Positions 1 to 6,230 of a stretch of 14,820 nt of DNA are shown here, one piece after another. The translations under genes were made by a program, and so were the position numbers. Source of the DNA: Streptomyces sp. NRRL WC-3742 (lineage in GTDB: Bacteria > Actinomycetota > Actinomycetes > Streptomycetales > Streptomycetaceae); the NCBI RefSeq assembly GCF_000720635.1, contig NZ_JOCF01000114.1:1-14820 (forward strand). Direction: 5' to 3'. Under the pieces are notes generated by a model. That model saw only the letters and a list, made by a program, of their open reading frames with translations. It was not told the DNA's origin and did no database searches. Positions within the stretch are counted from its first letter, which is position 1; each line of letters starts with the position of its first letter.

Positions 1-15
1 GTGTATAAGAGACAG
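1..15 (+). other. Tn5/Nextera mosaic-end adapter remnant
   Basis: The window opens with GTGTATAAGAGACAG, which is exactly the last 15 bases of the 19-bp Tn5 mosaic end AGATGTGTATAAGAGACAG used in tagmentation libraries. It is A/T-rich in a very G/C-rich context, and typical coding sequence begins right after it. It is best read as untrimmed sequencing adapter at a contig end, not as genomic DNA. A natural Tn5-type end is far less likely because no transposon sequence follows. Confidence 0.95.
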
Positions 16-16
16 G

Positions 17-115
17 CACGGCACCCTCCACCCCCTCACCGCCCCCCTGCGCGCCGAACTCCTCCTCACCGGCCGCCCACCCACCGCCACCTTCCTGCGG
101 CTGCGCGGGGACTGA
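17..115 (+). CDS. C-terminal fragment of an unidentified protein
   Basis: A plus-strand frame starting just after the adapter runs 32 codons to a TGA at 113-115. Its codons are strongly G/C at the third position, as expected for a real gene in this genome. The readable tail includes LRAELLLTGRPPTATFLRLRGD split across its last third, ending in FLRLRGD. That is too short to assign to a family. The 5' part lies outside the contig. It converges on the DJ-1/PfpI gene, whose stop is 45 bases away. The frame technically continues through the adapter, but those codons are artefactual. Confidence 0.55.
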   Translation, partial: HGTLHPLTAPLRAELLLTGRPPTATFLRLRGD

Positions 116-122
116 GACATGA

Positions 123-163
123 GGGCCGAGACCCGGGGGCCGAGACCCCGGGGCTGAGACTCA
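123..163. repeat. Three imperfect ~14-bp repeats between convergent genes
   Basis: Three tandem copies of a GGGCCGAGACCC-like unit lie at about 123-135, 137-150 and 151-162. The third overlaps the stop codon of the DJ-1/PfpI gene. Within them CCCGGGG (132-138) pairs with CCCCGGG (146-152) around a 7-base loop, and CTGAG-A-CTCAG forms a small dyad at 154-164. The block fills the gap between two convergent genes, so it may act as a weak bidirectional terminator. There is no T-tract. Confidence 0.5.
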
Positions 164-742
164 GCGGCGCTTCGATGCCGCGTGCGAGAACTCCGTCACG
201 AAGGCGTCCTCGAACACCGGCAGGTCCGCGGGCTTGCGGCTGGTGACCAGCACGCCCGGGCCGTCGCGGCACACGTGCACCTCCTCGTCCACCCACCGCG
301 CGCCCGCGTTGAGGAGGTCGGTGCGCAGGCTGGGCCAGGAGGTGAGGGTGCGGCCCCGCACGGCGTCGGCCTCGATGAGGGTCCAGGCGGCGTGGCAGAT
401 CGCGGCGACCGGGCGGCCGGAGGCGCAGACGGCGTGGACGAAGGCGACGGCCCGGCCGTCCAGGCGCAGATGGTCCGGACTGGCCACGCCGCCGGGCAGG
501 ACCAGGCCGTCGTAGTCGGCCTGGTCCGCCTCGGCGACGGTCGCGTCCACGGCGAAGGTGTCCCCCGGATCGCGGTGGCGGACGGCCAGCACGCGGCCGG
601 GCGCGGTGGAGAGCAGGCGCGGGGTGCCGCCGGCCTCGGCGACGGCCTGCCAGGGGGACGTGAGTTCGGCCTGCTCGGCCCCGTACGGCGCGACCAGGAA
701 GGCGATCGTACGGCCCGTGAGGGTGGTGGCCGGCCAGCGCAT
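161..742 (-). CDS. DJ-1/PfpI family (class I glutamine amidotransferase-like) protein
   Basis: This 193-residue protein has the full DJ-1/PfpI fold signature: a first strand RTIAFLVAPYGAEQAEL with the conserved acidic residue near E26, then YDGLVLPGGVASPDHL (about 77-92). The nucleophile elbow is AAICHAAW with Cys116 followed by His117, and the C-terminal part is typical (TSWPSLRTDLLNAGARWVDEEV). Family members are cysteine hydrolases, glyoxalase/deglycase-like enzymes or chaperones, and the exact activity cannot be read from sequence. It is probably cytoplasmic. The start is ATG 742, six bases after the PRC-barrel gene stop, with only a weak ribosome site, which suggests translational coupling in one operon. 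The length is normal for the family. Identification is firm; the substrate is unknown. Confidence 0.9.
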   Translation of the reverse strand: MRWPATTLTGRTIAFLVAPYGAEQAELTSPWQAVAEAGGTPRLLSTAPGRVLAVRHRDPGDTFAVDATVAEADQADYDGLVLPGGVASPDHLRLDGRAVAFVHAVCASGRPVAAICHAAWTLIEADAVRGRTLTSWPSLRTDLLNAGARWVDEEVHVCRDGPGVLVTSRKPADLPVFEDAFVTEFSHAASKRR

Positions 743-748
743 GATCGC

Positions 749-1045
749 TCAGCGCGGGTGCGGGGTGGTGAGGTCGACGGCGGGTGGCGGGACGGCGCTC
801 AGGTGGGCGCGCGTGCAGTCCAGGCGGACGGAGCGCTCCAGGTGGTCGACGCGGGCGACCAGGCCGAACGGCACCGGCACCCGGGCGCCGGGCACCCAGG
901 GGGCGGCGTCGACCAGCAGGTGGTCGCCGGTGTCCTGCTCGACGCGGCCCAGCGGGCCGTCGATCGCCAGGACCTCGTAGCCGACCAGGCTCGGATCGGC
1001 GGCGGGGTGGGCACCGGGGCGGTGCTCCCACAGGTCGGTGCTCAT
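749..1045 (-). CDS. Small PRC-barrel domain protein
   Basis: The 98-residue product is almost entirely one PRC-barrel: SLVGYEVLAIDGPLGRVEQ, then DHLLVDAAPWVPGARVPVPFGLVARVDHLERSVRL and a closing THLSAVP-type strand (here RAHLSAVP). Such small beta-barrels occur in RNA-processing and photosynthetic proteins, and in streptomycetes as stand-alone stress-associated proteins. The family context gives no reaction. ATG 1045 is chosen because GGAGG lies about 10 bases upstream (ccGGAGGcgtgaggcc-ATG), inside the end of the DUF3040 gene. A longer frame reaching 1156 would overlap DUF3040 heavily and is rejected. It sits 4 bases downstream of DUF3040 and 6 upstream of the DJ-1/PfpI gene, so the three are probably cotranscribed. 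Confidence 0.85.
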   Translation of the reverse strand: MSTDLWEHRPGAHPAADPSLVGYEVLAIDGPLGRVEQDTGDHLLVDAAPWVPGARVPVPFGLVARVDHLERSVRLDCTRAHLSAVPPPAVDLTTPHPR

Positions 1046-1049
1046 GGCC

Positions 1050-1514
1050 TCACGCCTCCGGTCGGTCCCACGGCCGGCGCTCGCGGCGGTCCCGGCGTTC
1101 ACGGTTGTCTCGGTGTTCACGGTTGTCTCGGTGTTCACGGCGTTCACGGTTCTCACCGGGTTGCGGCCAGTCCCTCGGGTCGGTCGCCCCGGCCCTGCGG
1201 CGGCGGCGCAGCAGCTCCGAGGCGACCACCGCGGCCGCCAGGGAAGCCGCCCAGACGACCCCCAGGGCGGTCAGCACGGCGGTGGTCGGCGTGCGTACGC
1301 CGATACTGAGGCAGATCGCGGTCGTCACCAGGGCCGTCAGCACCACGCCCGCGGTAAGCCTGCTCCCGACGCCGCGCAGCACCTTGCGCACACGGCTCGG
1401 CCGCTTGGCCCCCATGGTGCTCAACTTCCGGTCCAGGCGCGTGTCCTGGCGCAGATCGGACTCGATCTCCTCGAGCAGCCGCCGTTCCCATCCGCTCAAC
1501 GCGGGTCCGTCCAT
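1050..1514 (-). CDS. DUF3040 family two-helix membrane protein
   Basis: The N-terminus MDGPALSGWERRLLEEIESDL is the hallmark of the actinobacterial DUF3040 family: a short cytoplasmic helix with a 'LSxxERRLLxEIExxL' pattern. It is followed by two hydrophobic helices (about 52-74 and 77-100) and a basic stop-transfer LLRRRRR. The family has no assigned function. The 154-residue product carries an unusually charged tail (about 121-147) of Arg/Glu/His/Asp/Asn repeats, partly made by an 18-bp DNA duplication. ATG 1514 is preceded by GGAGG at 8-base spacing; a GTG at 1523 is possible but overlaps this ribosome site. It is 65 bases downstream of the HAD-like gene and is likely the first gene of the tight DUF3040-PRC-PfpI set. 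Confidence 0.85.
   Translation of the reverse strand: MDGPALSGWERRLLEEIESDLRQDTRLDRKLSTMGAKRPSRVRKVLRGVGSRLTAGVVLTALVTTAICLSIGVRTPTTAVLTALGVVWAASLAAAVVASELLRRRRRAGATDPRDWPQPGENRERREHRDNREHRDNRERRDRRERRPWDRPEA
1103..1138. repeat. Perfect 18-bp tandem duplication inside the DUF3040 gene
   Basis: Two identical head-to-tail copies of GGTTGTCTCGGTGTTCAC occupy 1103-1120 and 1121-1138, flanked by degenerate partial copies on both sides. Because 18 is a multiple of three, the repeat keeps frame and encodes a doubled six-residue charged unit (about EHRDNR) in the C-terminal tail. This is a slippage-prone site that could vary in copy number between strains. Confidence 0.85.
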
Positions 1515-1579
1515 CTCGGCCACCTCCGACACTTCCGGTGACGTGCTCGTACCCGGCGGTTGCCCGGTACGGGCCGGGG

Positions 1580-2023
1580 CTAACCGTTCCGGGCCGCGCC
1601 TGTTGCGGCGCCCTCGGGGCCAAAGGCCCGGGGGCGGGCGAGCAGGCTGTCGTCCAGGACTCGCAGCAGGGCGACGGCGTCGTGGTGGACCTCGGCCGCA
1701 CCCGCCGCCCGCAGCTCGGGACCGGCCTCCCCGCCGGCCTCCAGGGCGACGCAGGGCACCCCCGCCCGCCTCGCCGCCAGCACCTCGCGCACGCTCCCGG
1801 CGACGGCCACGGCGTGCGAGGGCGCGCCGTCCACCAGCGCCAGCGCGGCGCGCACCGGCTCGTCCCCCGGCTCGGCCACGGCCAGGGCGGGCGCCCCGGC
1901 CACCCCGGGCCCGGTCAGCACCACCGTCCAGCCCCGGGCGGCACACTCGCGCAGCAGCTCGGCCCCGCCGGGCAGCCCGGGCCGCCAACCGGTTCCGAAC
2001 ACCACCGCCGAGATCACCGTCAT
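1580..2023 (-). CDS. HAD-like protein lacking the catalytic motifs
   Basis: The C-terminal half matches the second part of HAD phosphatases: EPGDEPVRAALALVDGAPSHAVAVAGSVREVLAARRAGVPCVALEAGGE, then PELRAAGAAEVHHDAVALLRVLDD. The same positions in active relatives read KP-P-D, VGDSxxD and AG-VYDDPADLL. Here the nucleophile motif DxDGT is replaced by VVFGTGWRPG (about 7-16), the motif III Lys by Glu in EPGDE, and motif IV GDSxxD by AGSVRE. Only the motif II Thr (VVLTG, T37) survives. The cap domain is absent, leaving 147 residues against about 210-230 in the family. ATG 2023 has GGGAG 8 bases upstream; GTG 2029 is too close to it. It is probably a non-catalytic HAD pseudoenzyme, or a decaying gene with an intact frame. 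Confidence 0.75.
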   Translation of the reverse strand: MTVISAVVFGTGWRPGLPGGAELLRECAARGWTVVLTGPGVAGAPALAVAEPGDEPVRAALALVDGAPSHAVAVAGSVREVLAARRAGVPCVALEAGGEAGPELRAAGAAEVHHDAVALLRVLDDSLLARPRAFGPEGAATGAARNG

Positions 2024-2212
2024 GGCCACCTCTCCCGCTCGAAAAGGCCCCCGACCGATACGCGCCCTTCCAGGCTAGACCGCCCCCGCCGCCACCGCGC
2101 AGCCTGCGGGGGCACCCGGAAAACCGGTCGCCCCCACCGCCGCGGGGAGCCTGTCACGGTGTTCGCGCGTGCACGGTGCGGAACGGCGGCGACCGGTCGG
2201 CTGTGGCGGCCT
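2024..2212 (-). promoter_or_regulatory. Upstream region of the HAD-like gene with a leader hairpin
   Basis: No gene is supported here. Reading toward the HAD-like start, GGGGGC (2108-2113) pairs with GCCCCC (2130-2135), and CCGG (2116-2119) with CCGG (2124-2127), around an AAAA loop with a 2x2 internal loop. TCTAGCCT on the minus strand (around 2078-2085) resembles a streptomycete -10 box, but no convincing -35 is seen. Promoter assignment is inference. Confidence 0.35.
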
Positions 2213-2406
2213 AGTGCCGCGTCAGGCAACCTTCGCCCTCCCCCAGCCTCCGGCCGGGAGGTGCCCCCAGGGAGCGGCGTCCGGTGCGTGCTCTCGGCGT
2301 GCCGGCCGGAAGCCCTCGTACTGGACGTACTTGGGCTTTCGGCCGGTGCGGCGAGAGTGCGTGCCGGGCGTCGCGACGGGGCGAAGGTTGCCTGACGCGG
2401 CACTGG
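2211..2406 (+). mobile_element. Element 1: ~195-bp MITE-like long imperfect palindrome
   Basis: Arms 2213-2238 and 2379-2404 are perfect 26-bp inverted repeats and extend outward with C-G and T.G pairs to 2211/2406. The inner part continues as a hairpin, 2271-2321 against 2327-2377, closing on GTAC-TGGAC-GTAC. A non-mirrored module (2240-2269) lies on the left arm only. All nine wobble-type upper-stem mismatches are G.T on the plus strand, so plus-strand RNA or ssDNA would fold almost completely. There is no coding potential, and CTAG sits at the left edge. The size and termini fit a non-autonomous miniature inverted-repeat element. No transposase in the window could mobilise it, and no clear target duplication is visible. 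Confidence 0.7.
2240..2269 (+). repeat. Shared ~30-bp module inside element 1
   Basis: The sequence runs CCCCCAGCCT, a variable 9-base core, then AGGTGCCCCCA. It recurs at 6311-6341 with the same flanks and a 10-base core. CCTCC (2247-2251) pairs with GGAGG (2257-2261). It has no mirror copy in the right arm, so it forms a side hairpin on the long stem. I recall very similar hairpins as dispersed repeats in Streptomyces genomes, but cannot confirm this here. Confidence 0.75.
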
Positions 2407-2464
2407 GTGGTGTCGACGCGTTCGGCGGTGCGCGGGTGTGGTCTCCGGCATGACGCGCAGCCTG
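2405..2464 (-). other. Possible 5' remnant of a gene cut by element 1
   Basis: On the minus strand an ATG at 2451 opens a frame reading MPETTPAHRRTRRHH that runs straight into element 1 about 16 codons later. The residues look like a hydrophilic N-terminus of a membrane or regulatory protein, but the stretch is too short to identify. It has no clear ribosome site. It lies just downstream of the 20-bp palindrome, as an operator-controlled gene would. This is speculation: it may simply be non-coding. Confidence 0.2.
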
Positions 2465-2484
2465 CGGAGTGAGTACTCACTCCG
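2465..2484. promoter_or_regulatory. Perfect 20-bp palindrome resembling a TetR-family operator
   Basis: CGGAGTGAGTACTCACTCCG is a perfect dyad directly abutting the stop codon of the LAL-type gene (2485-2487). The GAGTGAGTACTCACTC core resembles operators bound by TetR-family repressors, which typically sit between a regulator gene and its target. No TetR gene is in the window. It could also act as a short transcription-terminating hairpin, but with no loop and a palindromic centre an operator is the better reading. Confidence 0.5.
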
Positions 2485-5244
2485 TCAATGGTTCCTCAGC
2501 GACTCCCCCGCCCGGGCGGCCAGGGCGTCGGCGCCGCAGCGGGCGGCCAGCTCCCGCCCCCGCTCCAGGGCCGCCGGGTCGCCCAGCGCCTCGCCCAGGT
2601 CCACCAGGGCCAGCGCGTGCTCGTAGCGGGCGGGCGAGCGCTCCAGGTGGTGGACGGCCTCCGCGAGCAGTTCGGCCGCCCTCGGCCCCTCGTGGACGGC
2701 CGCGGCGAGGCGCAGGGCGCTGCCGATCGCCGAGTCCGTGCCCGACTCCCGGGCGCGGCGTACGGCCTCCTCGGCGAGGTCGCGGGCGCGCTTCGGCTCC
2801 TCGGCGGCGACGGCACGGGCCAGGTGGCCGAGCCAGGGCGCCCACACGGTGTTGCGCCAGCCGCGCGCGTCCAGGGCCGCCCCGGCGGCGGTCAGGGTCG
2901 CGGCCGCGGCGGGCGCGTCGCCGCGGGCGAGCAGAAGGCGGCCGTACAGGGTCGGGGCGTCGGGCAGGACCATCACCGTCGGGTAAGGCGGCGCGAAGCC
3001 GTGTCGGTGGGCCAGGTCCAGGGCCTCGGGGAGACGGCCGCGCGCCGCCAGGGTCTCCGCGAGCGCGCCGACCGCGTCCCAGTACAGCGGGACGCCCGGG
3101 CCGATCCGCTCGGCGAGGCGCAGGGCCCGGCGCAGGTGGTCCTCCGCCTCGGCCAGGGCGCCGCAGCGGAACCGGAGGAGGCCCGTCAGGAGGTGGGCGA
3201 AGCCAAGGTGGCCGCCGCTCCACCCGGCGACCTCGTACGCGCGGATTGCCTCGGTGAACAGCGCCTCGCCCCGGTCGACGCGGTCGGCGTAGAGGTAGGA
3301 GATGCCGAGGATGCCGGGCAGCTCGAAGCCCCAGGTGGTGTTGGTCCAGCCGAGGCTGTCCGGCAGGCGGCCGCCGGGCAGGGCGGACTCGGCGAAGGCG
3401 ATGGCCTCGTCGCGGTGGGCGCCGCGCAGGGTGAGGTCCCAGCAGCGCAGCACGGCCACCGCGTGGGTCAGGCCGTCGCGCTCGAAGGCCGCCTCGGCCG
3501 GCCTCGAACCCGCCGGCGTCGGGTCGGACAGCGTCGGATCGGCCGGTGTCGGATCCTCGCTTTCGCCGAAGGCCAGGCCGACCGTACGCAGCATCGCGTC
3601 GAACTCCTCCAGCCGCCGGGAGCGCCCCGGCCCGTCCGGGTCCTCGGACCGGAAGGCGGCGAACATGAAGTGCGCGACCTCCAGCCGCAGCCGCCCGGGG
3701 CCGGGAGGAGTGCGGGCCGCCTCCTGCTCGCACACCGCGGACGCCTCCCCGACCCGGTTGCCGTGGGCGAGGGCCTGGGCGAGGCGGAAGATCGCGTCGA
3801 CCCTCAGCTCGGGGCCGAGCCCGTACGGGTCGGCGAGCGCCAGGCGCAGTTGGTTGACGGTCGTCGCCGGGTCGGTGAGCAGGGCCGAGCAGCCGAGTTC
3901 GTAGAGCACGGCGGCCCGGTCCTCGTCGGCGGGCGGTTCGCTGATGGCGCGGCGCAGGCAGCGCTGGGCGGCCTCGGGCGCGCCGATGGCCAGGTGTTCG
4001 CGGGCGGCGCGGCGCAGCTTGCCGACGACGGCGCCGTCCCCCTCGGGCAGGGTCTCCAGCAGGTGCCGGGAGGCGGTCAGCAGGCCCAGGCCCGCGTTCT
4101 CGGTGGCGATGGCGGCGACCCCGTGCATCCCGGTGCGGGCGGCGGGCGGCATCGACTGGTAGACGGAGGTGGCGACCAGCGGGTGGACGAACTCCAGCCG
4201 GCCTCCCGGCGCGCCGACCAGGACGCCGTGGCGGCGCAGCTGCCGGACGGACTCGGCGGCGCCGTCCGGGCCCTGCGCGCAGATGACGGCGGCGAGGTCC
4301 GGGCGGATGTCGGTGCCCAGCATGGAGGCGGCCCAGGCGAAGCGCAGGGCGCTCGGGCCGATCTTCTCCAGCCAGTGCCGCAGCGTCATCCCCCGCGCCC
4401 CGGCGGCGAGTTCGCGCAGCTGGCCGCTGCTCTCCTCGACCGGGTCGAGCCGCTGGTCGGCCACCTCGCGCAACAGGGCGGTGGTCTCGTACGGGTTGCC
4501 GGCGGTGACGGCCCAGACGTGGCGGCAGAAGGCGTCCTCGGCCTGCGCGCCCAGGGCGGCGCGGACCAGGTGGGCGACGGAGGCGGGCTGCAGCGGGCGC
4601 AGTTCGTGGCGCCGGTCGGCCTTGGTGAGCAGGCCGTGCTGCAACGCGAGCGCCTCGTCGGGGAACTCGTCGCGGCAGGCGAGCACCAGCAGGGCGGGCA
4701 GCTCCCGGGCCCGCAGCGCGAAGCCCGCGAGCCAGCCGAGGGACTCGGCGTCGGCCCAGTGCAGGTCGTCGACGATCACGGCCACGGGCGGGCGCAGCTG
4801 CACGAGGCGGGTGAGGACGAAGTCCAGCCCGTCGCGCACCCCCTGCGGGTCGAGCTGCCCGCCCGGCGGCAGCAGGCCCACGGCCGGGCCGACGACGCCC
4901 TCCCAGGGGCCGAACACCTGCGCCCGTTCCGCGGCGGAGAGGGCGGCCAGCACCGGCCGCACCAGCTCGCGCACCACGCGGAACGGCTCGTGGCCCTGGC
5001 GCTCCCCGCCGCGGGCGAACAGCACGGTGCAGCCGACCCGCCGGGCCCGGCGGCGCACCTCGGTCAGCACCGCGGTCTTGCCCAGCCCGGCCGCGCCGGT
5101 GTACACCAGCAGCTCGCCGAGCCCGGTGCCGGCGGGCCCGGTCAGCGCCTCCACCGCCCGCTGCGCGGACCGGATCTCGGCCTCGCGCTCGTGCAGCGAA
5201 GCGCCGCTCCCGCCGCCCTCGACCGCCAGGTCCCCTTCGGCCAT
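2485..5244 (-). CDS. LAL-type AAA ATPase regulator without the C-terminal LuxR HTH
   Basis: The 919-residue protein starts with an AAA_16/STAND ATPase: HEREAEIRSAQRAVEAL, Walker A GAAGLGKTAV (50-59) and Walker B VAVIVDDLHWAD (154-165) with the LHWAD signature of large LuxR-family (LAL) regulators. ACRDEFPDE and a GNPYETTALLREV sensor-type helix follow, then a long helical repeat, TPR-like region. In LAL proteins this ends with a LuxR helix-turn-helix. Here it stops at ELAARCGADALAARAGESLRNH, just where the linker to the HTH normally begins, and no HTH is encoded downstream in any frame. It may be a truncated regulator or a stand-alone signalling ATPase. ATG 5244 is chosen because homology begins near it; its G-rich leader (GGGGGGCGGCG) is only a moderate ribosome site. 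A longer frame to 5397 runs through decamer repeats and is unlikely. Confidence 0.85.
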   Translation of the reverse strand: MAEGDLAVEGGGSGASLHEREAEIRSAQRAVEALTGPAGTGLGELLVYTGAAGLGKTAVLTEVRRRARRVGCTVLFARGGERQGHEPFRVVRELVRPVLAALSAAERAQVFGPWEGVVGPAVGLLPPGGQLDPQGVRDGLDFVLTRLVQLRPPVAVIVDDLHWADAESLGWLAGFALRARELPALLVLACRDEFPDEALALQHGLLTKADRRHELRPLQPASVAHLVRAALGAQAEDAFCRHVWAVTAGNPYETTALLREVADQRLDPVEESSGQLRELAAGARGMTLRHWLEKIGPSALRFAWAASMLGTDIRPDLAAVICAQGPDGAAESVRQLRRHGVLVGAPGGRLEFVHPLVATSVYQSMPPAARTGMHGVAAIATENAGLGLLTASRHLLETLPEGDGAVVGKLRRAAREHLAIGAPEAAQRCLRRAISEPPADEDRAAVLYELGCSALLTDPATTVNQLRLALADPYGLGPELRVDAIFRLAQALAHGNRVGEASAVCEQEAARTPPGPGRLRLEVAHFMFAAFRSEDPDGPGRSRRLEEFDAMLRTVGLAFGESEDPTPADPTLSDPTPAGSRPAEAAFERDGLTHAVAVLRCWDLTLRGAHRDEAIAFAESALPGGRLPDSLGWTNTTWGFELPGILGISYLYADRVDRGEALFTEAIRAYEVAGWSGGHLGFAHLLTGLLRFRCGALAEAEDHLRRALRLAERIGPGVPLYWDAVGALAETLAARGRLPEALDLAHRHGFAPPYPTVMVLPDAPTLYGRLLLARGDAPAAAATLTAAGAALDARGWRNTVWAPWLGHLARAVAAEEPKRARDLAEEAVRRARESGTDSAIGSALRLAAAVHEGPRAAELLAEAVHHLERSPARYEHALALVDLGEALGDPAALERGRELAARCGADALAARAGESLRNH

Positions 5245-5326
5245 CGCCGCCCCCCAATTCGCCGTACGCACACCGTCGTTGCCGAGGCTACTGCCGAACG
5301 GGGTCGCTCCGGTGCGATCTTGACGA

Positions 5327-5396
5327 TCCGGCCCCGCCCGACCACATCCGAAGGCGTCCGACCGTATCCGGCCGTATCCGGCCGCGTCCGACCGCA
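5327..5396. repeat. Seven phased 10-bp repeats (TCCGnnCGnn) upstream of the LAL-type gene
   Basis: TCCG or CCCG recurs exactly every 10 bases from 5327 to 5390. The five clearest units start at 5347, 5357, 5367, 5377 and 5387 (for example TCCGACCGTA, TCCGGCCGTA). The period is not a multiple of three, so it is not a protein repeat. It matches about one helical turn. The block ends about 83 bases upstream of the ATG, within the likely promoter region, so clustered protein binding on one helix face or simple slippage are both possible. Confidence 0.75.
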
Positions 5397-5469
5397 CCGG
5401 AGCCCGTGGGCGCCCTGCCCGTCTCAGCCCGCGCGGTGGCCGAAGCGGGAGACCGGGGCCACCCCCTCA

Positions 5470-5500
5470 CCCCCGGCCGGGAGCAACTCCCCGCCGGGGG
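5470..5500 (-). terminator. Hairpin terminator after the HEAT-repeat gene
   Basis: CCCCCGGCCGGGAG (5470-5483) pairs with CTCCCCGCCGGGGG (5487-5500) at 13 of 14 positions around a CAA loop, starting 4 bases past the HEAT-gene stop (5505-5507). There is no T-tract, as is common in high-G+C actinomycetes. Confidence 0.75.
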
Positions 5501-5504
5501 CAGG

Positions 5505-6221
5505 TCATTGGTCGTCCCCCCGCTGCGCGCCCAAGCGGTCGGCGCTGATGGCCGCCCAGCGGCGTACGCGTTCGTCGGGGTCGTTCGCGAGGGACTGCAC
5601 GGCGGGGAGGGCCCGTGTCCGGTGGGACCAGCCGAGGGCGGAGAGGGCGTCGATGCGCACCTGGGGGTGGGGGTCGGCGAGGAGGGTGATCAGGAGGTCG
5701 AGGGCCTGCGGGTGGGCGGCGGCGAGGGAGCCGAGGGAGCCGGCCGTGGCGGCGCGGACCTCCTCGGAGGGGTCGGCGGCGGTGCGGGCGAGGAGGTCCA
5801 CGTCCTCCGCGTGGCTCGCGAAGCCGAGTGTCCAGACGGCGACGGCGCGCAGCCGGGCGTCCGGGTCGCTGAGGAGCGGGTCGGCGGCTTCGCGGGCGGC
5901 GTCGGGGTGCTCGTCGAAGAGGTCGCAGAGTACGGCGGAGAGGGAGTCCTGGTCGTCGCCGAGGTCGCGGGCGCTCGCCCGCAGGAGGACGGGCAGCGCG
6001 GCGGGGCCGGTGAGGCCCGCGAGGACGCCGGCGACCGTGTCGCGGGCATGGAAGTTGCCTGCGGCCAGGGCTTCGTCGAGCGCAGCCTCCAGGGCGGGAA
6101 CGAGCGAGAGGTCCTCGCAGTCCGCAAGCCGTTCGGCGAGGTCTGTCGACTCGTCGACATCCGAGTCTGGGTCATCGAGGAGGAGGAGCAGCAGGCGGTC
6201 GAGCGATTCGGCGGCGGTCAT
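5505..6221 (-). CDS. HEAT-repeat domain protein
   Basis: The 238-residue protein is helical and ends in at least four HEAT/PBS-lyase-type repeats spaced about 32 residues. These are DPDARLRAVAVWTLG (~119-133), DPSEEVRAATAGSLG (~150-164), DPHPQVRIDALSALG (~183-197) and DPDERVRRWAAISADRLG (~214-231). The conserved D-P...VR..A...LG pattern marks each. Earlier helices are more degenerate, and the N-terminus is acidic. No catalytic motif, signal peptide or membrane segment is seen, so a cytoplasmic protein-binding scaffold is likely. ATG 6221 has a poor ribosome site (GCAGGC) and lies only 9 bases from the edge of element 2. Its promoter and 5' leader must therefore lie in or across that element. 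Confidence 0.85.
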   Translation of the reverse strand: MTAAESLDRLLLLLLDDPDSDVDESTDLAERLADCEDLSLVPALEAALDEALAAGNFHARDTVAGVLAGLTGPAALPVLLRASARDLGDDQDSLSAVLCDLFDEHPDAAREAADPLLSDPDARLRAVAVWTLGFASHAEDVDLLARTAADPSEEVRAATAGSLGSLAAAHPQALDLLITLLADPHPQVRIDALSALGWSHRTRALPAVQSLANDPDERVRRWAAISADRLGAQRGDDQ

Positions 6222-6230
6222 GCCTGCACG

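Noticed and set aside
2020..2451. A 143-codon minus-strand protein spanning element 1
   Set aside because: It crosses the whole palindrome and reads as Arg/Pro/Ser low-complexity sequence. At most the first 16 codons could be a gene remnant.
2465..2484. The 20-bp palindrome as the terminator of the LAL-type gene
   Set aside because: The dyad is perfect through its centre, leaving no natural loop. The core matches operator-type sequences better than the looped hairpins used as terminators elsewhere in the window.
5245..5397. N-terminal extension of the LAL-type ATPase to 5397
   Set aside because: It would translate the 10-bp repeats, which do not keep a codon phase, and conserved sequence begins only after ATG 5244.
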